Shown here: positions 34,910-47,566 of the stretch, in pieces
How positions within the stretch are numbered: position 1 is the stretch's first letter
How the letters are laid out: every line of letters begins with the position of its first letter
Assembly: GCF_964355755.1 (NCBI RefSeq)
Contig: NC_092679.1
Span: 10,346,932-10,410,931 of the forward strand
Direction: 5' to 3'
From: Antedon mediterranea
Taxonomy: Eukaryota > Echinodermata > Crinoidea > Comatulida > Antedonidae
DNA length: 64,000 nt
Program-made: the position numbers and the translations under genes
Notes under the pieces: model-generated
Database searches by the model: none
Seen by the model: the letters and a program-made list of their open reading frames with translations, nothing else
Told to the model about the DNA's origin: nothing

Positions 34910-37900
34910 GCGTTCTATACGCTTTATTAATGGATGTAGATGGGTGTATACCTGCTCTTGTAATAAAAGTCATTGTCAATTTGTTGATGCTTTGAATAAC
35001 AAAGTAGATCAAACATTTTTTGGTATGTATGAATTATATGCATTTCATAAGTAGGAATAATCTTTAGAACAATTATACATGCTTGAATAAGGAAATAATT
35101 AATAGACAATAAGCTAATGTTTGCTTATTTTTTATGACATAAACGACTGAGAAGCTTCTGTTCATATTCTCGACAGATATTTGTCCTTTTAAGATCATTG
35201 TTTGTCAGACTTGATAGTGACGTTATACAGCATACGTGCTTGCCGATGTAGGGGTATAACTAATTAATTTTTCAGACCACACTGTGGTCGAGAAAATGTT
35301 TAACAGGTAATTAACAGACAGACACCCCCTTTGTAACCCAGTTTTGTTCTAATATCCTCATGATGGAATAAATTATACAAGGTGATCAACCATCACAGCA
35401 CTTTACTTACAATTTGTAATTACTAGTTACAATTCATATTTGAAGATAATATTTTTAAAAATTGTATTTTATTTCAGAATTTAAACAACCTAAAGAATGC
35501 ATTCACTTGGCAATAGCTAAAGAATATATCACTCAATTAGATGTTATGAATAACGTTTCTCCAGAAGATGATTTTTTTGGTATATTTGTTTTTTTTTAAA
35601 TTGATCAATTTATTAATCTCATAAATAGATACTTGCTTATTATTGGTCAAATAGACATCATGACAAGCGTTTAGTCAGTATCATAGGTTTTTTTTTTCTA
35701 GATAGGAATTTATAAACAAAATATTTTAATAAATATTTACCACAAATTTATCATAAATTCTAGGAACAAATTATATTTTTTTTGTAAATTGATAATACAA
35801 TAAGTGTGTTATTGTAAATCTAAAATTTAGTAATTTTTTTCACAAATATTTAAATATAGGATATATACGTGCTCCTAACAATTAACTATCTAACTTTAAT
35901 TGTAATACTATATTTTCAAGATCCTGAAGTCAATGGCGATCATAACTATGCTTCAATATCAGAGGTAACATTGGATATATTATATTATACATTTATAATA
36001 ATTAGTTCCCATTACAATGTAAACAAGCTTGATACTGTACCATATCAAAATAATGGACATGTAGAAACATCATGGCAACCAACTGAAAATTAACATATCC
36101 CTTAAACAGTATAACAGAATGGCAACAATGTCTTACTGCACTGAAACCAAAAGTAATATTGAAATTGAAATATGGCTCAATTTTACACTTATGTTTTGCA
36201 TACCATTTCTTATTGATCTTGTTATATTGTTGGTTCATGTTTTGTGGAAAAAAGCCATTTTGATGTGTTTTAACTTAAACAAGTTTACTTTTTAAAGGAA
36301 GTTGAAATTCAGCAGATTCAAGATAGATGTGTTTGCATTTTCGACAAGACTACAGCAACATATGGAATTATAATGGTTATGAGCAACAGTTTCCGGTGTT
36401 CTGTGTGTAATTCAAGTGTGTGTAGTCACATAAGAATGGTAAATAGTTACAAAGAAACCCCATTCCATGACTTGCCAGATGAACTGTGTGACATTTTTAC
36501 AGATTTCAAAACTACAAGCAATCAGTTTTTAGTACAAAAGTCTACGCTTAAAATACCATTTAGGAGAAGTACAACATTGACACATACATTATTAAGTCTT
36601 CATGATAAGATCCAGAAAATAACTGTGCTTCAACCAACTTCACAGTGCAGGAAATGCTCTTCTGACTCGGGAGAATATCAAACCGTTAACGAAAGATGTC
36701 CCATTACTGCTTCTCAAAACATCTACTTTGTAATATGTAAGTAGATTTTTTTAATGGTTTAATGTTTAAGGTCTACACCAAATACAATCTGGATTGATAG
36801 GTCAATTGAGAGTTTGCAATTCTGTTGTACATAAAATAAGTATTTTCATTGGGCATATTTTTTTTTTCTTATGTACTGTAGTAAACATGTGGATATGTCA
36901 CCAGTGCCATGAAAAGAATGTGTACGAGGGCCTAGATGATGGACTACTGAATATGGGAAGTTATATTGTGACACATGAACTGTTAAGGAGCTACCTACAT
37001 GGATTTCTACATGGGAAGTAGGTTCCTTACAAATATTTACCATGATTGTTAACTTACCATATATTTTTTAGTAAATTCATCAGCAATTTTAGCTTTAATA
37101 AAAGTTTATTTATTAATTATTTTTTCAGGTGTACATTGTTTGCATTTTACACACACTTAAAAGAAGTGCACCTAGACTTTGGATTGTCCAACTTCTTAAC
37201 ATACAACAAGCTGAAGAATGCATGGTAAATTGCAGTGAAATTATTATCATTTTTCTCTTTGTAGCACACAATTGTCATTGCATTTGCTTCTAATTTAGCT
37301 GTTTTATGGGGATGATTCTGATGAATATGAGTTTTGTCCTATTATTCTTTCTAGAAATGTATTTGTATGTTTCATTTCTCTAGATCATTAATTTCTTTCT
37401 GAATTTTATATATTAACATATGTGGAATTAATCAAACTCATTTGATCAATTTTTACCAATGCAACTGCACTGATTGATTGAATTTTGTTTGTGATAGGTA
37501 TTGTTATGTCAGTTTACTAGACGTTGACTATCGACATGGATTCTGTTGCAATATTTGTGGTGAGAACCCAAGAACAATCATCTGTGATGGTACATCCCTG
37601 TCTTTCAGAAAGAAAATGTTATTGCAACCTGGTAATATCAAGGCACAGATTGATGATGAAAAGTTGCTTTATGGAAGATAAGTATTTCTCACTATTCCAA
37701 ATGATTTAAAATTACTGTAATGCTCCTTAATAAAAGTTAAATTAGAAAATAAAATGGATATTTATTTTTATTTAATGCAGTAGGTAGGTAGGTATAATTA
37801 TAATTATGTAAGTTAAGTTGTAAGAAGTTGTAACTATATATGTAGTTTTTTTTAAATACGTTTTTTATAGAATAGCTGGAATTAGATTAAATAATTACAA

Positions 37901-39877
37901 AGATAAAGTAATTTTCCTTTTATATTTTTTACTTCTTTCAAGGAAATGGTTTTTGTCGCAAATGCAACAACTCGTAAGATGTTAAAAAGATACTCAAAAC
38001 TTACTTCTGTTTCTAGCATGTCAAATGAAGAATTTACAAGTATGATTTCTGCTTTAGAAAAGGAAATACCTGAGCTTGCAAACTTCATAAATGATATTGA
38101 AGATGGCATTCATTGCCCTCCTACTAAATATAAATCATTAATTGCTTCCCTTTCATCCAGTTCACCTGTTTGTGTTTTAATACCAAATAACAAAGGTCTA
38201 CATGATGCCTTGCAGAAACTGTGTGATGGCGATGACATTCAATGTAATCCGGACCTCATAAGATCTCTTCAGGAACAGTCGCCTCTTCTTTTTGATATCT
38301 ATAAAGGTTGCCGTCCAATATCAACATGCATGAAAGAACTACTGAAAATATTAAGCAAGAAGGCAGAACAACCTTTTGTAACCAAGGAAAACCACACTGT
38401 GGAAAAGACTTTAGAAAATCCTGAACTGGCATGTTTTCCTTCGCTTCCAATATTACGGGAGAGAGGAATGTATTATTCAGATAAGACAGTCTTCAAGAAA
38501 AAAGAGAAGTGTAAAAAAGTTTTTTCAGGGCATCCAACACTACTGCCAGGAATATTTACCATATTTTGCAGTCATGGTAATTTACCATTTATTTATTTTC
38601 AAATGTCATTGCTACAGAAAGTACTATGGGAAGGGTAAACATTTGTTTTGTATAATAAACTATGTGAAAAACTTTTGTTTCAAACAAGTTTGAATTTACA
38701 TCTGTTTGTATGGTTTATTGATTTTCTGTTCGTGTGAGTAGATAATATATATAGTGAAATTTTTTTAAGGAATATGCTATGGATATCAGGTGATGAGGAA
38801 TCATGAATCTGCTAATATTCCCTTTACAATCTTTCGTACCCGGTTTCCTACAGGTAAATTGTTTTCTTAAATAAAGTTTCTATTTTATAAAATTAATAAC
38901 TCATTTTTAAAAACATAATGTATATTGCAATATAAATTAAATTCAAAACCATTACTATCATACAAGTGGAAAATCAACTTTTCCATGACCTAACAAAAGT
39001 AGAAGATGAATTTATATTGTTTAAAAAATAAGGTTAAATATTTATTTATGAATATTTGTTACAGAGAATCATATGCATAACTTCAGTTGTGGTATAACTG
39101 TGAACAAATGAGGTTCAGAAAGCATCAAAAAGTTATCATTACCTATTCATTTTTATTGGTATTAGCAATTGATAATTTTGATTAGTCAAATACTACAGGG
39201 GTTAATTTAATTATTTATTATTAAAATTTGGTCAACAACGGAAGAGGTATATGAATATGAACGTACTGCTCTATTGTCTTTTGTCTGATTTTTTTTCTTT
39301 TGTACTTGAAACAGCTCCAGATATGGTAATATATGATTTCGCATGCTCACTTCACAGTTACTGTCTAAGAAGAGATCCCCTGTTTTTTAGAGATACTAAG
39401 TTTTTTGTTGATCGCTTCCACTGGTATAACCACAAAGGTATCAGCAAATTTAAAATGCTTTTTATTATAATTCTTGATACTTTTTCAAGGTAGTACTAAT
39501 AAGCATATGTTTCATTTATTGTGATAGTTATGTTGTCCTGAACATTGAATTTGAGAGTTTGAATTTACCTTAAACAATATTTTTTGTTGGTATTAAGATT
39601 TAAAACCTTGAACTGTCCTCATTCTCGTTTTTATTTACTGATATTACTTATATCTCCTGGTTCATAATAATTTTTTTTTTCATTTACAGCATGTTCTCGT
39701 GGATATAACTTGAATTTATACCTACAGCACAACACCCTGAATTCTCAAGTCAATGAACAAGGAAATGCTGGTCTGAAAAGAATTAAAGATCAATTGTCTT
39801 ATATGACACAGCAAAATTTCATGACACACTGCCGGTTGTTCCTGTACAATAAAAACATTAACAAAATCAATGGATGA
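34910..39877 (+). CDS. KDZ-type transposase-like protein with cysteine clusters, multi-exon
   Basis: Eleven exons join in consistent phase: 34910-35022, 35478-35579, 35921-35964, 36298-36736, 36882-37017, 37129-37224, 37498-37681, 37943-38576, 38770-38853, 39315-39437 and 39690-39877 (TGA at 39875). They give about 713 codons, with the N terminus unresolved. Cysteine motifs come first: TCSCNKSHC, FRCSVCNSSVCSH, CRKC, WICHQCHEKN and FCCNICGENPRTIICDGTS. The C-terminal part has GICYGYQVM, VIYDFACSLHSYCLRRDP, FFVDRFHWYNHKGCSRGYN and SQVNEQGNAGLKRIK. This layout resembles Kyakuja-Dileera-Zisupton transposases and the CxC-cluster family that includes vertebrate HMGXB3. The aspartate of YDFAC and glutamate of NEQGN are candidate catalytic residues (inference). 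One TAA codon (37679-37681) is the last codon of its exon, directly before a GTATTT donor, so the gene is either mildly broken or spliced in another way. No start codon or promoter could be fixed. Confidence 0.65.
36298..36736 (+). CDS. KDZ-like gene, exon with SWIM-like cysteine motif
   Basis: This exon encodes about 146 residues starting EVEIQQIQDRC after a TTTAAAG acceptor and ending before GTAAGT at 36737. It holds FRCSVCNSSVCSHIRMV, whose CX2C and CXH spacing recalls SWIM-type zinc fingers, and later QCRKCSSDSGEY. In large DNA transposons such fingers usually precede the catalytic domain. Confidence 0.65.
37498..37681 (+). CDS. KDZ-like gene, exon with CNICGENPRTIICDGTS motif
   Basis: After a GTGATAG acceptor the exon encodes YCYVSLLDVDYRHGFCC, NICGENPRTIICDGTSLSF and a basic tail. 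The paired cysteines followed by a DGT motif are the most recognisable part of the cysteine-cluster region. The exon ends GGA AGA TAA then GT; phase 0 at both sides of the following intron means the TAA would be read. Confidence 0.65.
39315..39877 (+). CDS. KDZ-like gene, last two exons with predicted catalytic motifs
   Basis: The exon 39315-39437 encodes APDMVIYDFACSLHSYC and FFVDRFHWYNHK. The exon 39690-39877 encodes CSRGYNLNLYLQ, LNSQVNEQGNAGLKRI and the C terminus KNINKING. Phase and splice sites (ACAG|CT, AAG|GTATCA, TTTACAG|CA) are clean. The D...D/H...E pattern across the two exons is consistent with an RNase H-fold transposase core. Confidence 0.68.
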
Positions 39878-39879
39878 AT

Positions 39880-40585
39880 TTTTGTTGTATTTATTATTAA
39901 ACTTATTCTTGAAAATTAAATTTTTAATATATTAACTTTACAATACTTAGTATTGTATATTCTGGTACAGCCGCTCCATAATCTCTTTGCTTTTCTTCCT
40001 TATATCTATATTTTTTAATTTATACACTACTAACAAATATCTTTTTTATTAATATAATAATAATAATATATCAAAAATTTATTAAATAATATTCATCGCA
40101 TAATATGCAATCTACGATAATTTAATTAATTGATATAACAAATTTATTAAATACATAACATCATTGGAATAAAAAGAACAAATCACATATCTACACATAA
40201 TCATAACATCGTATACTCTATCTCTAACAATTTATTCAATCTTCTATCGACTAAAGCCGAAGTATAGTCGTTATCTCGGGACCGTTCTATGGCCACCACC
40301 AGGTAGGCTTACTTCATTAAGGCTTCTATGAATGGATGTACTGGTTGGGAGCAGGAACGCCAGTAGACCAAACCCAGTACCGTTTTGATTACGATCAATC
40401 GGGAAATTACCTCATGACGTTTATTATAAATCTATGTCATATATTTAAGGTTGTTATATATAATGTATAAAATTCTATGTATTGTGCATGATGAATGATA
40501 AATAAATTATACAAACAAGAAACTAGTTTTCTGTGAAAAGAATGAAATTAGACTCAAATGCAATTAATATTTGTCTCTTAGCGAC
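39880..40585. other. Region between the KDZ-like gene and the satellite
   Basis: This AT-rich stretch includes the 3' flank of the gene and a less AT-rich patch (40250-40430, with GGGACCGTTCTATGGCCACC) that resembles the start of a repeat. I see no gene or RNA. Confidence 0.4.
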
Positions 40586-40589
40586 TTAC

Positions 40590-43500
40590 AAATTTGGCCA
40601 TAATATTAAGGTATCATTTTATCCATATACCCAAAATGATACTCCAGGAACACAATGCTTTAACATATCAAAACGGCCTCATTGCTTATTACAGTGGTTT
40701 ATTCATCATAATGCTTTAACATAGCAAAACGGCCTCATTGCTTATTACAGTGGTTTATTCATTAATGCATTGTGTTCCATATAGGCCTACCCATAATGAT
40801 ACCCCAGGAACACAATGCTTTAACATAGCAAAACGGGCCTCATTGCTTATTACAGTGGATTATTCATTAATGCATTGTGTTCCATATACCCAAAATGATA
40901 CCCCAGGAACACAATGCTTTAACATAGCAAAACGGCCTCATTGCTTATTACAGTGGTTTATTCATCATATATAATGCATTGTGTTCCATATACCCAAAAT
41001 GATACCCCAGGAACACAAAACTTTAACATATCAAAACGGCCTCATTGCTTATTACAGTGGTTTATTGATCATATATAGGCCTAATGCATTGTGTTCCATA
41101 TACCCAAAATGATACCCCAGGAACACAATGCTTTAACATAGGAAAACGGCCTCATTGCTTATTACAGTGGTTTATTCATCATATATACCGGCCTAATGCA
41201 TTGTGTTCCATATACCCAAAATGATACCCCAGGAACACAATACTTTAACATACGAAAACGGCCTCATTGCTTATTACAGTGGTTTATTCATCATATAATT
41301 ATAATGCATTGTGTTCCATATACCCAAAATGATACCCCAGGAACACAATGCTTTAACATAGGAAAACGGCCTCATTGCTTATTACAGTGGTTTATTCATT
41401 AATGCATTGTGTTTCATATACCCATAATGATACCCCAGGAACACAATGCTTTAACATAGGAAAGCGGCCTCATTGCTTATTACAGTGGTTTATTCATCAT
41501 ATATAATGCATTGTGTTCCATATACCCAAAATGATACCCCAGGAACACAATGCTTTAACATAGCAAAACGGCCTCATTGCTTATTACAGTGGTTTATTCA
41601 TCATATATAATGCATTGTGTTCCATATACCCAAAATGATACCCCAGGAACACAATGCTTTAACATAGCAAAACGGCCTCATTGCTTATTACAGTGGTTTA
41701 TTCATTAATGCATTGTGTTCCATATACCCAAAATGATACCCCAAGAACACAATGCTTTAACATAGGAAAACGGCCTCATTGCTTATTACAGAGGTTTATT
41801 CATTAATGCATTGTGTTCCATATACCCAAAATGATAACCCAGGAACACAATGCTTTAACATAGCAAAACGGCCTCATGGCTTATAATTACAGTGGTTTAT
41901 TCATCATATATAACGCATTGTGTTCCATATACCCAAAATGATACCCCAGGAACACAATACTTTAACATAGGAAAACGGCCTCATTGCTTATTACAGTGGT
42001 TTATTCATTAATGCATTGTGTTCCATATACCCCAAAATGATACCCCAGGAACACAATGCTTTAACATAGCAAAACGGCCTCATTGCTTATTACAGTGGTT
42101 TATTCATCATATATAGGCCTAATGCATTGTGTTCCATATACCCAAAATGATACCCCAGGAAAACAATACTTTACCATAGGAAAACGGCCTCATTGCTTAT
42201 TACAGTGGTTTATTCATCATATATAATGCATTGTGTTCCATATACCCAAAATGATACCCCAGGAACACAATGCTTTAACATAGCAAAACGGCCTCATTGC
42301 TTATTACAGTGGTTTATTCATCATATATAGGCCTAATGCATTGTGTTCCATATACCCAAAATGATACCCCAGGAACACAATACTTTAACATAGGAAAACG
42401 GCCTCATTGCTTATTACAGTGGTTTATTCATCATATATAATGCATTATGTTCCATATACCCAAAATGATACCCCAGGAACACGATACTTTAACATAGGAA
42501 AACGGCCTCATTGCTTATTACAGTGGTTTATTCATCATATATAATGCATTGTGTTCCATATACCCAAAATGATACCCCAGGAACACAATGCTTTAACATA
42601 GCAAAACGGCCTCATTGCTTATTACAGTGGTTTATTCATCATATATAATGCATTGTGTTCCATATACCCAAAATGATACCCCAGGAACACAATGCTTTAA
42701 CATAGGAAAACGGCCTCATTGCTTATTACAGTGGCTTATTCATTAATGCATTGTGTTCCATATACCTAAAATGATACCCCAGGAACACAATGCTTTAACA
42801 TAGCAAAACGGCCTCATTGCTTATTACAGTGGTGTATTCATTAATGCATTGTGTTCCATACCCAAAATGATACCCCAGGAACACAATGCTTTAACATAGG
42901 AAAACGGCCTCATTGCTTATTACAGAGGTTTATTCATTAAATGCATTGTGTTCCATATACCCAAAATGATACCCCAGGAACACAATGCTTTAACATAGCA
43001 AAACGGCCTCATGGCTTATTACAGTGGTTTATTCATCATAGGCTATATAGGCCTAATGCATTGTGTTCCATATACCCAAAATGATACCCCAGGAACACAA
43101 TGCTTTAACATAGGAAAACGGCCTCATGGCTTATTACAGTGGTTTATTCATCATAGGCTATATAGGCCTAATGCATTGTGTTCCATATACCCAAAATGAT
43201 ACCCCAGGAACACAATGCTTTAACATAGCAAAACGGCCTCATGGCTTATTACAGTGGTTTATTCATCATATATAGGCCTAATGCATTGTGTTCCATATAC
43301 CCAAAATGATACCACAGGAACACAATGCTTTAACATAGCAAAACGGCCTCATTGCTTATTACAGTGGTTTATTCATTATATATAATGCATTGTGTTCCAT
43401 ATACCCAAAATGATACCCCAGGAACACAATGCTTTAACATAGGAAAACGGCCTCATGGCTTATTACAGTGGTTTATTCATCATAGGCTATATAGGCCTAA

Positions 43501-45470
43501 TGCATTGTGTTCCATATACCCAAAATGATAACCCAGGAACACAATGCTTTAACATAGGAAAACGGCCTCATGGCTTATTACAGTGGTTTATTCATCATAG
43601 GCTATATAGGCCTAATGCATTGTGTTCCATATACCCAAAATGATACCCCAGGAACACAATGCTTTAACATAGCAAAACGGCCTCATGGCTTATTACAGTG
43701 GTTTATTCATCATAGGCTATATAGGCCTAATGCATTGTGTTCCATATACCCAAAATGATACCCCAGGAACACATACTTTAACATAGGAAAACGGCCTCAT
43801 TGCTTACGGTATTACAGTGGTTTATTCATCATATATAATGCATTGTGTTCCATATACCCAAAATGATACCCCAGGAACACGATACTTTAACATAGGAAAA
43901 CGGCCTCATTGCTTATTACAGTGGTTTATTCATCATATATAGGCCTAATGCATTGTGTTCCATTTACCCAAAATGATACCACAGGAACACAATGCTTTAA
44001 CATAGCAAAACGGCCTCATTGCTTATTACAGTGGTTTATTCATTATATATAATGCATTGTGTTCCATATACCCAAAATGATACCCCAGGAACACAATGCT
44101 TTAACATAGCAAAACGGCCTCTCATTGCTTATTACAGTGGTTTATTCATTATATATAATGCATTGTGTTCCATATACCCAAAATGATACCCCAGGAACAC
44201 AATGCTTTAACATAGCAAAACGGCCTCATTGCTTATTACAGTGGTTTATTCATCATATATAATGCATTGTGTTCCATATACCCAAAATGATACCCCATGA
44301 ACACAATGCTTTAACATAGCAAAACGGCCTCATTGCTTATTACAGTGGTTTATTCATCATATATAATGCATTGTGTTCCATATACCCATAATGATACCCC
44401 AGGAACACAATGCTTTAACATAGCAAAACGGCCTCATTGCTTATTACAGTGGTTTATTCATCATATATAATGCATTGTGTTCCATATACCCAAAATGATA
44501 CCCCAGGAACACAATACTTTACCATAGGAAACGGCCTCATTGCTTATAGTGGTTTATTCATCATATATAATGCATTGTGTTCCATATACCCAAAATGATA
44601 CCCCATGAACACAATGCTTTAACATAGCAAAACGGCCTCATTGCTTATTACAGTGGTTTATTCATCATATAGGCCTAATGCATTGTGTTCCATTTCCATT
44701 TACCCAAAATGATACCCCAGGAACACAATGCTTTAACATAGCAAAACGGCCTCATTGCTTATTACAGTGGTTTATTCATCATATATAATGCATTGTGTTC
44801 CATATACCCAAAATGATAACCCATGAACACAATGCTTTAACATAGCAAAACGGCCTCATTGCTCATTACAGTGGTTTATTCATCATATATAATGCATTGT
44901 GTTCCATATACCCAAAATGATACCCCAGGAACACAATGCTTTAACATAGCAAAACGGCCTCATTGCATATTACAGTGGTTTATTCATCATATATAATGCA
45001 TTGTGTTCCATATACCCAAAAAGATACCCCAGGAACACAATACTTTAACATAGCAAAACGGCCTCATTGCTTATTACAGTGGTTTATTCATCATATATAA
45101 TGCATTGTGTTCCATATACCCAAAATGATACCCCAGGAACACAATGCTTTAACATAGCAAAACGGCCTCATTGCTTATAGTGGTTTATTCATCATATATA
45201 ATGCATTGTGTTCCATATACCCAAAATGATACCCCAGGAACACAATGCTTTAACATAGCAAAACGGCCTCATTGCTCATTACAGTGGTTTATTCATCATA
45301 TATAATGCATTGTGTTCCATATACCCAAAATGATACCCCAGGAACACAATGCTTTAACATAGCAAAACGGCCTCATTGCATATTACAGTGGTTTATTCAT
45401 CATATATAATGCATTGTGTTCCATATACCCAAAATGATACCCCAGGAACACAATATACTGTAACATAGGA
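40590..45470 (+). repeat. 104-bp satellite array, about 47 monomers
   Basis: Monomers contain GCATTGTGTTCCATATACCC, AAAATGATACCCCAGGAAC, ACAATGCTTTAACATAG, AAAACGGCCTCATTGC and TTACAGTGGTTTATTCAT. The period is near 104 bp (44221 to 44325). A linker between TTCAT and GCATT varies: TTCATTAATGC, TTCATCATATATAATGC, TTCATCATATATAGGCCTAATGC, or forms with GGCTATATAGGCC. G or C after ACATAG also alternates. Frames such as 40738-40974 are the monomer read through. Confidence 0.93.
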
Positions 45471-45479
45471 AAACGCCTT

Positions 45480-46270
45480 ATTGCTAATTTTAGTAGTTCA
45501 TAATGCATTGTGTTCTAGGCTATGTGGATGATTTTTCATTAAGTCGAACTGCAAACTTGGACTACTTCTTTTATGAATCGAATTTGTAATAAATAAATAA
45601 TAATAAAACTAATAGCTCGAACTAGAACTTTTTCAAGTCGAACTTCGAACTATGACTAAAGTTTGGTTTAAGAATACGGGCGTAAGTGTTTAAAATCGTG
45701 TCCCGATACATTGGTGGGTTACAAAAATAAATATATGGACTTATATTATAATCAACATTATTGTAAAAATAAATAATTACATAAACCAAAGATAATATAT
45801 GTTTCAGACAACCCTCTAAACATCATGTCCCGATCCTACATTGCCTTTATTCATTCATAAGTGTCAACATTAAACTCAATTTAAAATATATATAAAAATA
45901 CTTAATTAAAAATTGCGTATGATACATTACTGTGAAAATATGTAAACAAGTATGATTTAGAAGAGATTGCAAAACCTATTAGACAAGACTAAACTTGATA
46001 GACTTTTCAAGCTACAGAAACACTTCGATCGAGTACTTTTAATCCATCGCTTCCTTTATTTTCATCTGCATTTACCTTTTTATTTATTTATCGTAAGCCC
46101 GTTTAATGTACTTGTATCACTCAGATAAACTACCTTTGACTTTTAATTCATACTTTCGGATAATGAGTGATATGTCCTTATTCCAATTTTCTATATAATT
46201 TACTGTTAATGTGTACCTTATTATAATTGAAATTATCGAAAGATAAAAAACATGATGTTTTTGGTGAATT
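45480..46270. other. AT-rich region without a recognisable gene
   Basis: No coding region, inverted repeat or RNA gene stands out between the satellite and the repeat at 46278. Confidence 0.4.
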
Positions 46271-46277
46271 TTTATTG

Positions 46278-47460
46278 TGTGAACATGTTTTTATTTGCTA
46301 CCAGTAACATTCACAAAAATATGCACTTTTTACCATAAAATAGCTTTATTTTAGTGTTTGAAAAAAATTCTTCTGATATGATTCAATTCAGTTTATAATC
46401 ATTACAGACTGACTTTTAAGATGTTTGCAATAAGGTTGTAATTGTTTGTGATAAGTTTTTAATTTCTACTAGTAAAATTCACAAAAATTTGTACTTTTTA
46501 CCTCAAAATAGCTTTATTTTAATGTTTTTAGTGACATTTTAATAAAATTAACTTCTGATATGATCCAATTCAGTTTATAATCATTACAGACTGACTTTGA
46601 CGATGTTTGCAATAAGGTTGTAATTGTTTGTGATAAGTTTTTTAGTTGCTAACAGTAAAATTCACAAAAATATGCACTTTTTACCTCAAAATAGCTTTAT
46701 TTTAGTGTTTTGTTTTTTTTCTCTCTTTTGTGGTTAACCACCACCTTTATTCATTCTTTCATACAAATTTCGTTCACATTTCATTTTCATACATTAAATT
46801 TCTGTTTTCTACTTTTTTCGTTATTTTCTGATTTTTACTCTTTTAACCTTTATACATATAGTGGTTTGATTATATGCATACAAAAACTGTACATTTTAAA
46901 ATACAAAAATGGATGCCACTTATAAGTTACAACATGCCTAGTGTATTCATATCTTTTAAAATATATTTAAACTGAATCCAGGGATTCTGGCATACAGGTT
47001 TTTTAAGTTCAGTTTTAATTTTAATTATGTATATGACGTACACAGCTATTGAATACAATTGGTTTTTTAATTGACATTTACTTCCTAACAGGAGTTCTTT
47101 GAACGAGCTACTGCTGTTATCTAGCTTTTTAAATATATTGTCAATTTTTCCCACATTATTTGATTACGTCTACAATAATAAAACATATGTTTTTCGTCTT
47201 CAATGACTCCACAATTGTTACATATGTTATTATTTTTCAGTTTCCAGTTATACAGTTTTAGATTTGTAGGTACAACTCTATTTAGTAATTTGTAATTCAA
47301 TTGGGCAAATTTCTTAATTTTTTTGTTTTTCACTTTTAGTGTTTTTTGTAAAATAAAAAAAAAAAGAAACTTCTGATATGGTCCAATTCAGTTTATAATC
47401 ATTACAAACTGGATTGGAAGATGTTTGAAATAAGGTTGTAATTGTTTGTGATAAGTTTTT
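46278..47460 (+). repeat. Tandem repeat of about 170-180 bp, interrupted by a LINE fragment
   Basis: Three to four copies contain TTCACAAAAATATGCACTTT, AAAATAGCTTTATTTTAG, TTCTGATATGATCCAATTC and GATGTTTGCAATAAGG. The landmark TAGCTTT lies at 46341, 46510 and 46692. The third copy breaks at 46711 and continues after 47334. Confidence 0.75.
46712..47333 (-). pseudogene. 5'-truncated L1/Tx1-like LINE, C-terminal end
   Basis: Minus-strand frames 47121-47333 and 46927-47154 encode a LINE C terminus in two frames. RVVPTNLKLYNWKLK and CNNCGVIEDEKHMFYYC form a CX2CX7HX4C knuckle typical of L1/Tx1-type proteins; the second frame ends LKDMNTLGML. A frameshift near 47140 breaks it. TTTTAGTGTTTT at 46700-46711 and 47334-47345 is a 12-bp TSD within the surrounding tandem repeat. 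The reverse transcriptase domain is absent, so this is a short dead copy. Confidence 0.72.
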
Positions 47461-47566
47461 CCAGTTACATTCTAGTGGGAACCAAGCTTAAATATGGATA
47501 GAGATTATCTTGTACGTCTCTACTTTAATTTAGGGTTTAGCCAAATGAAAGAGGTAAAATTAAATA

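Noticed and set aside
40533-43758. Repeated frames with MHCVPYTQNDTPGTQ-like peptides
   Set aside because: They recur with the 104-bp satellite monomer and end wherever a linker varies. No protein function is supported.
40590-45470. Regular repeats suggesting a CRISPR array
   Set aside because: Monomers are tandem and about 104 bp with no unique spacers, there are no cas genes, and the genome is eukaryotic.
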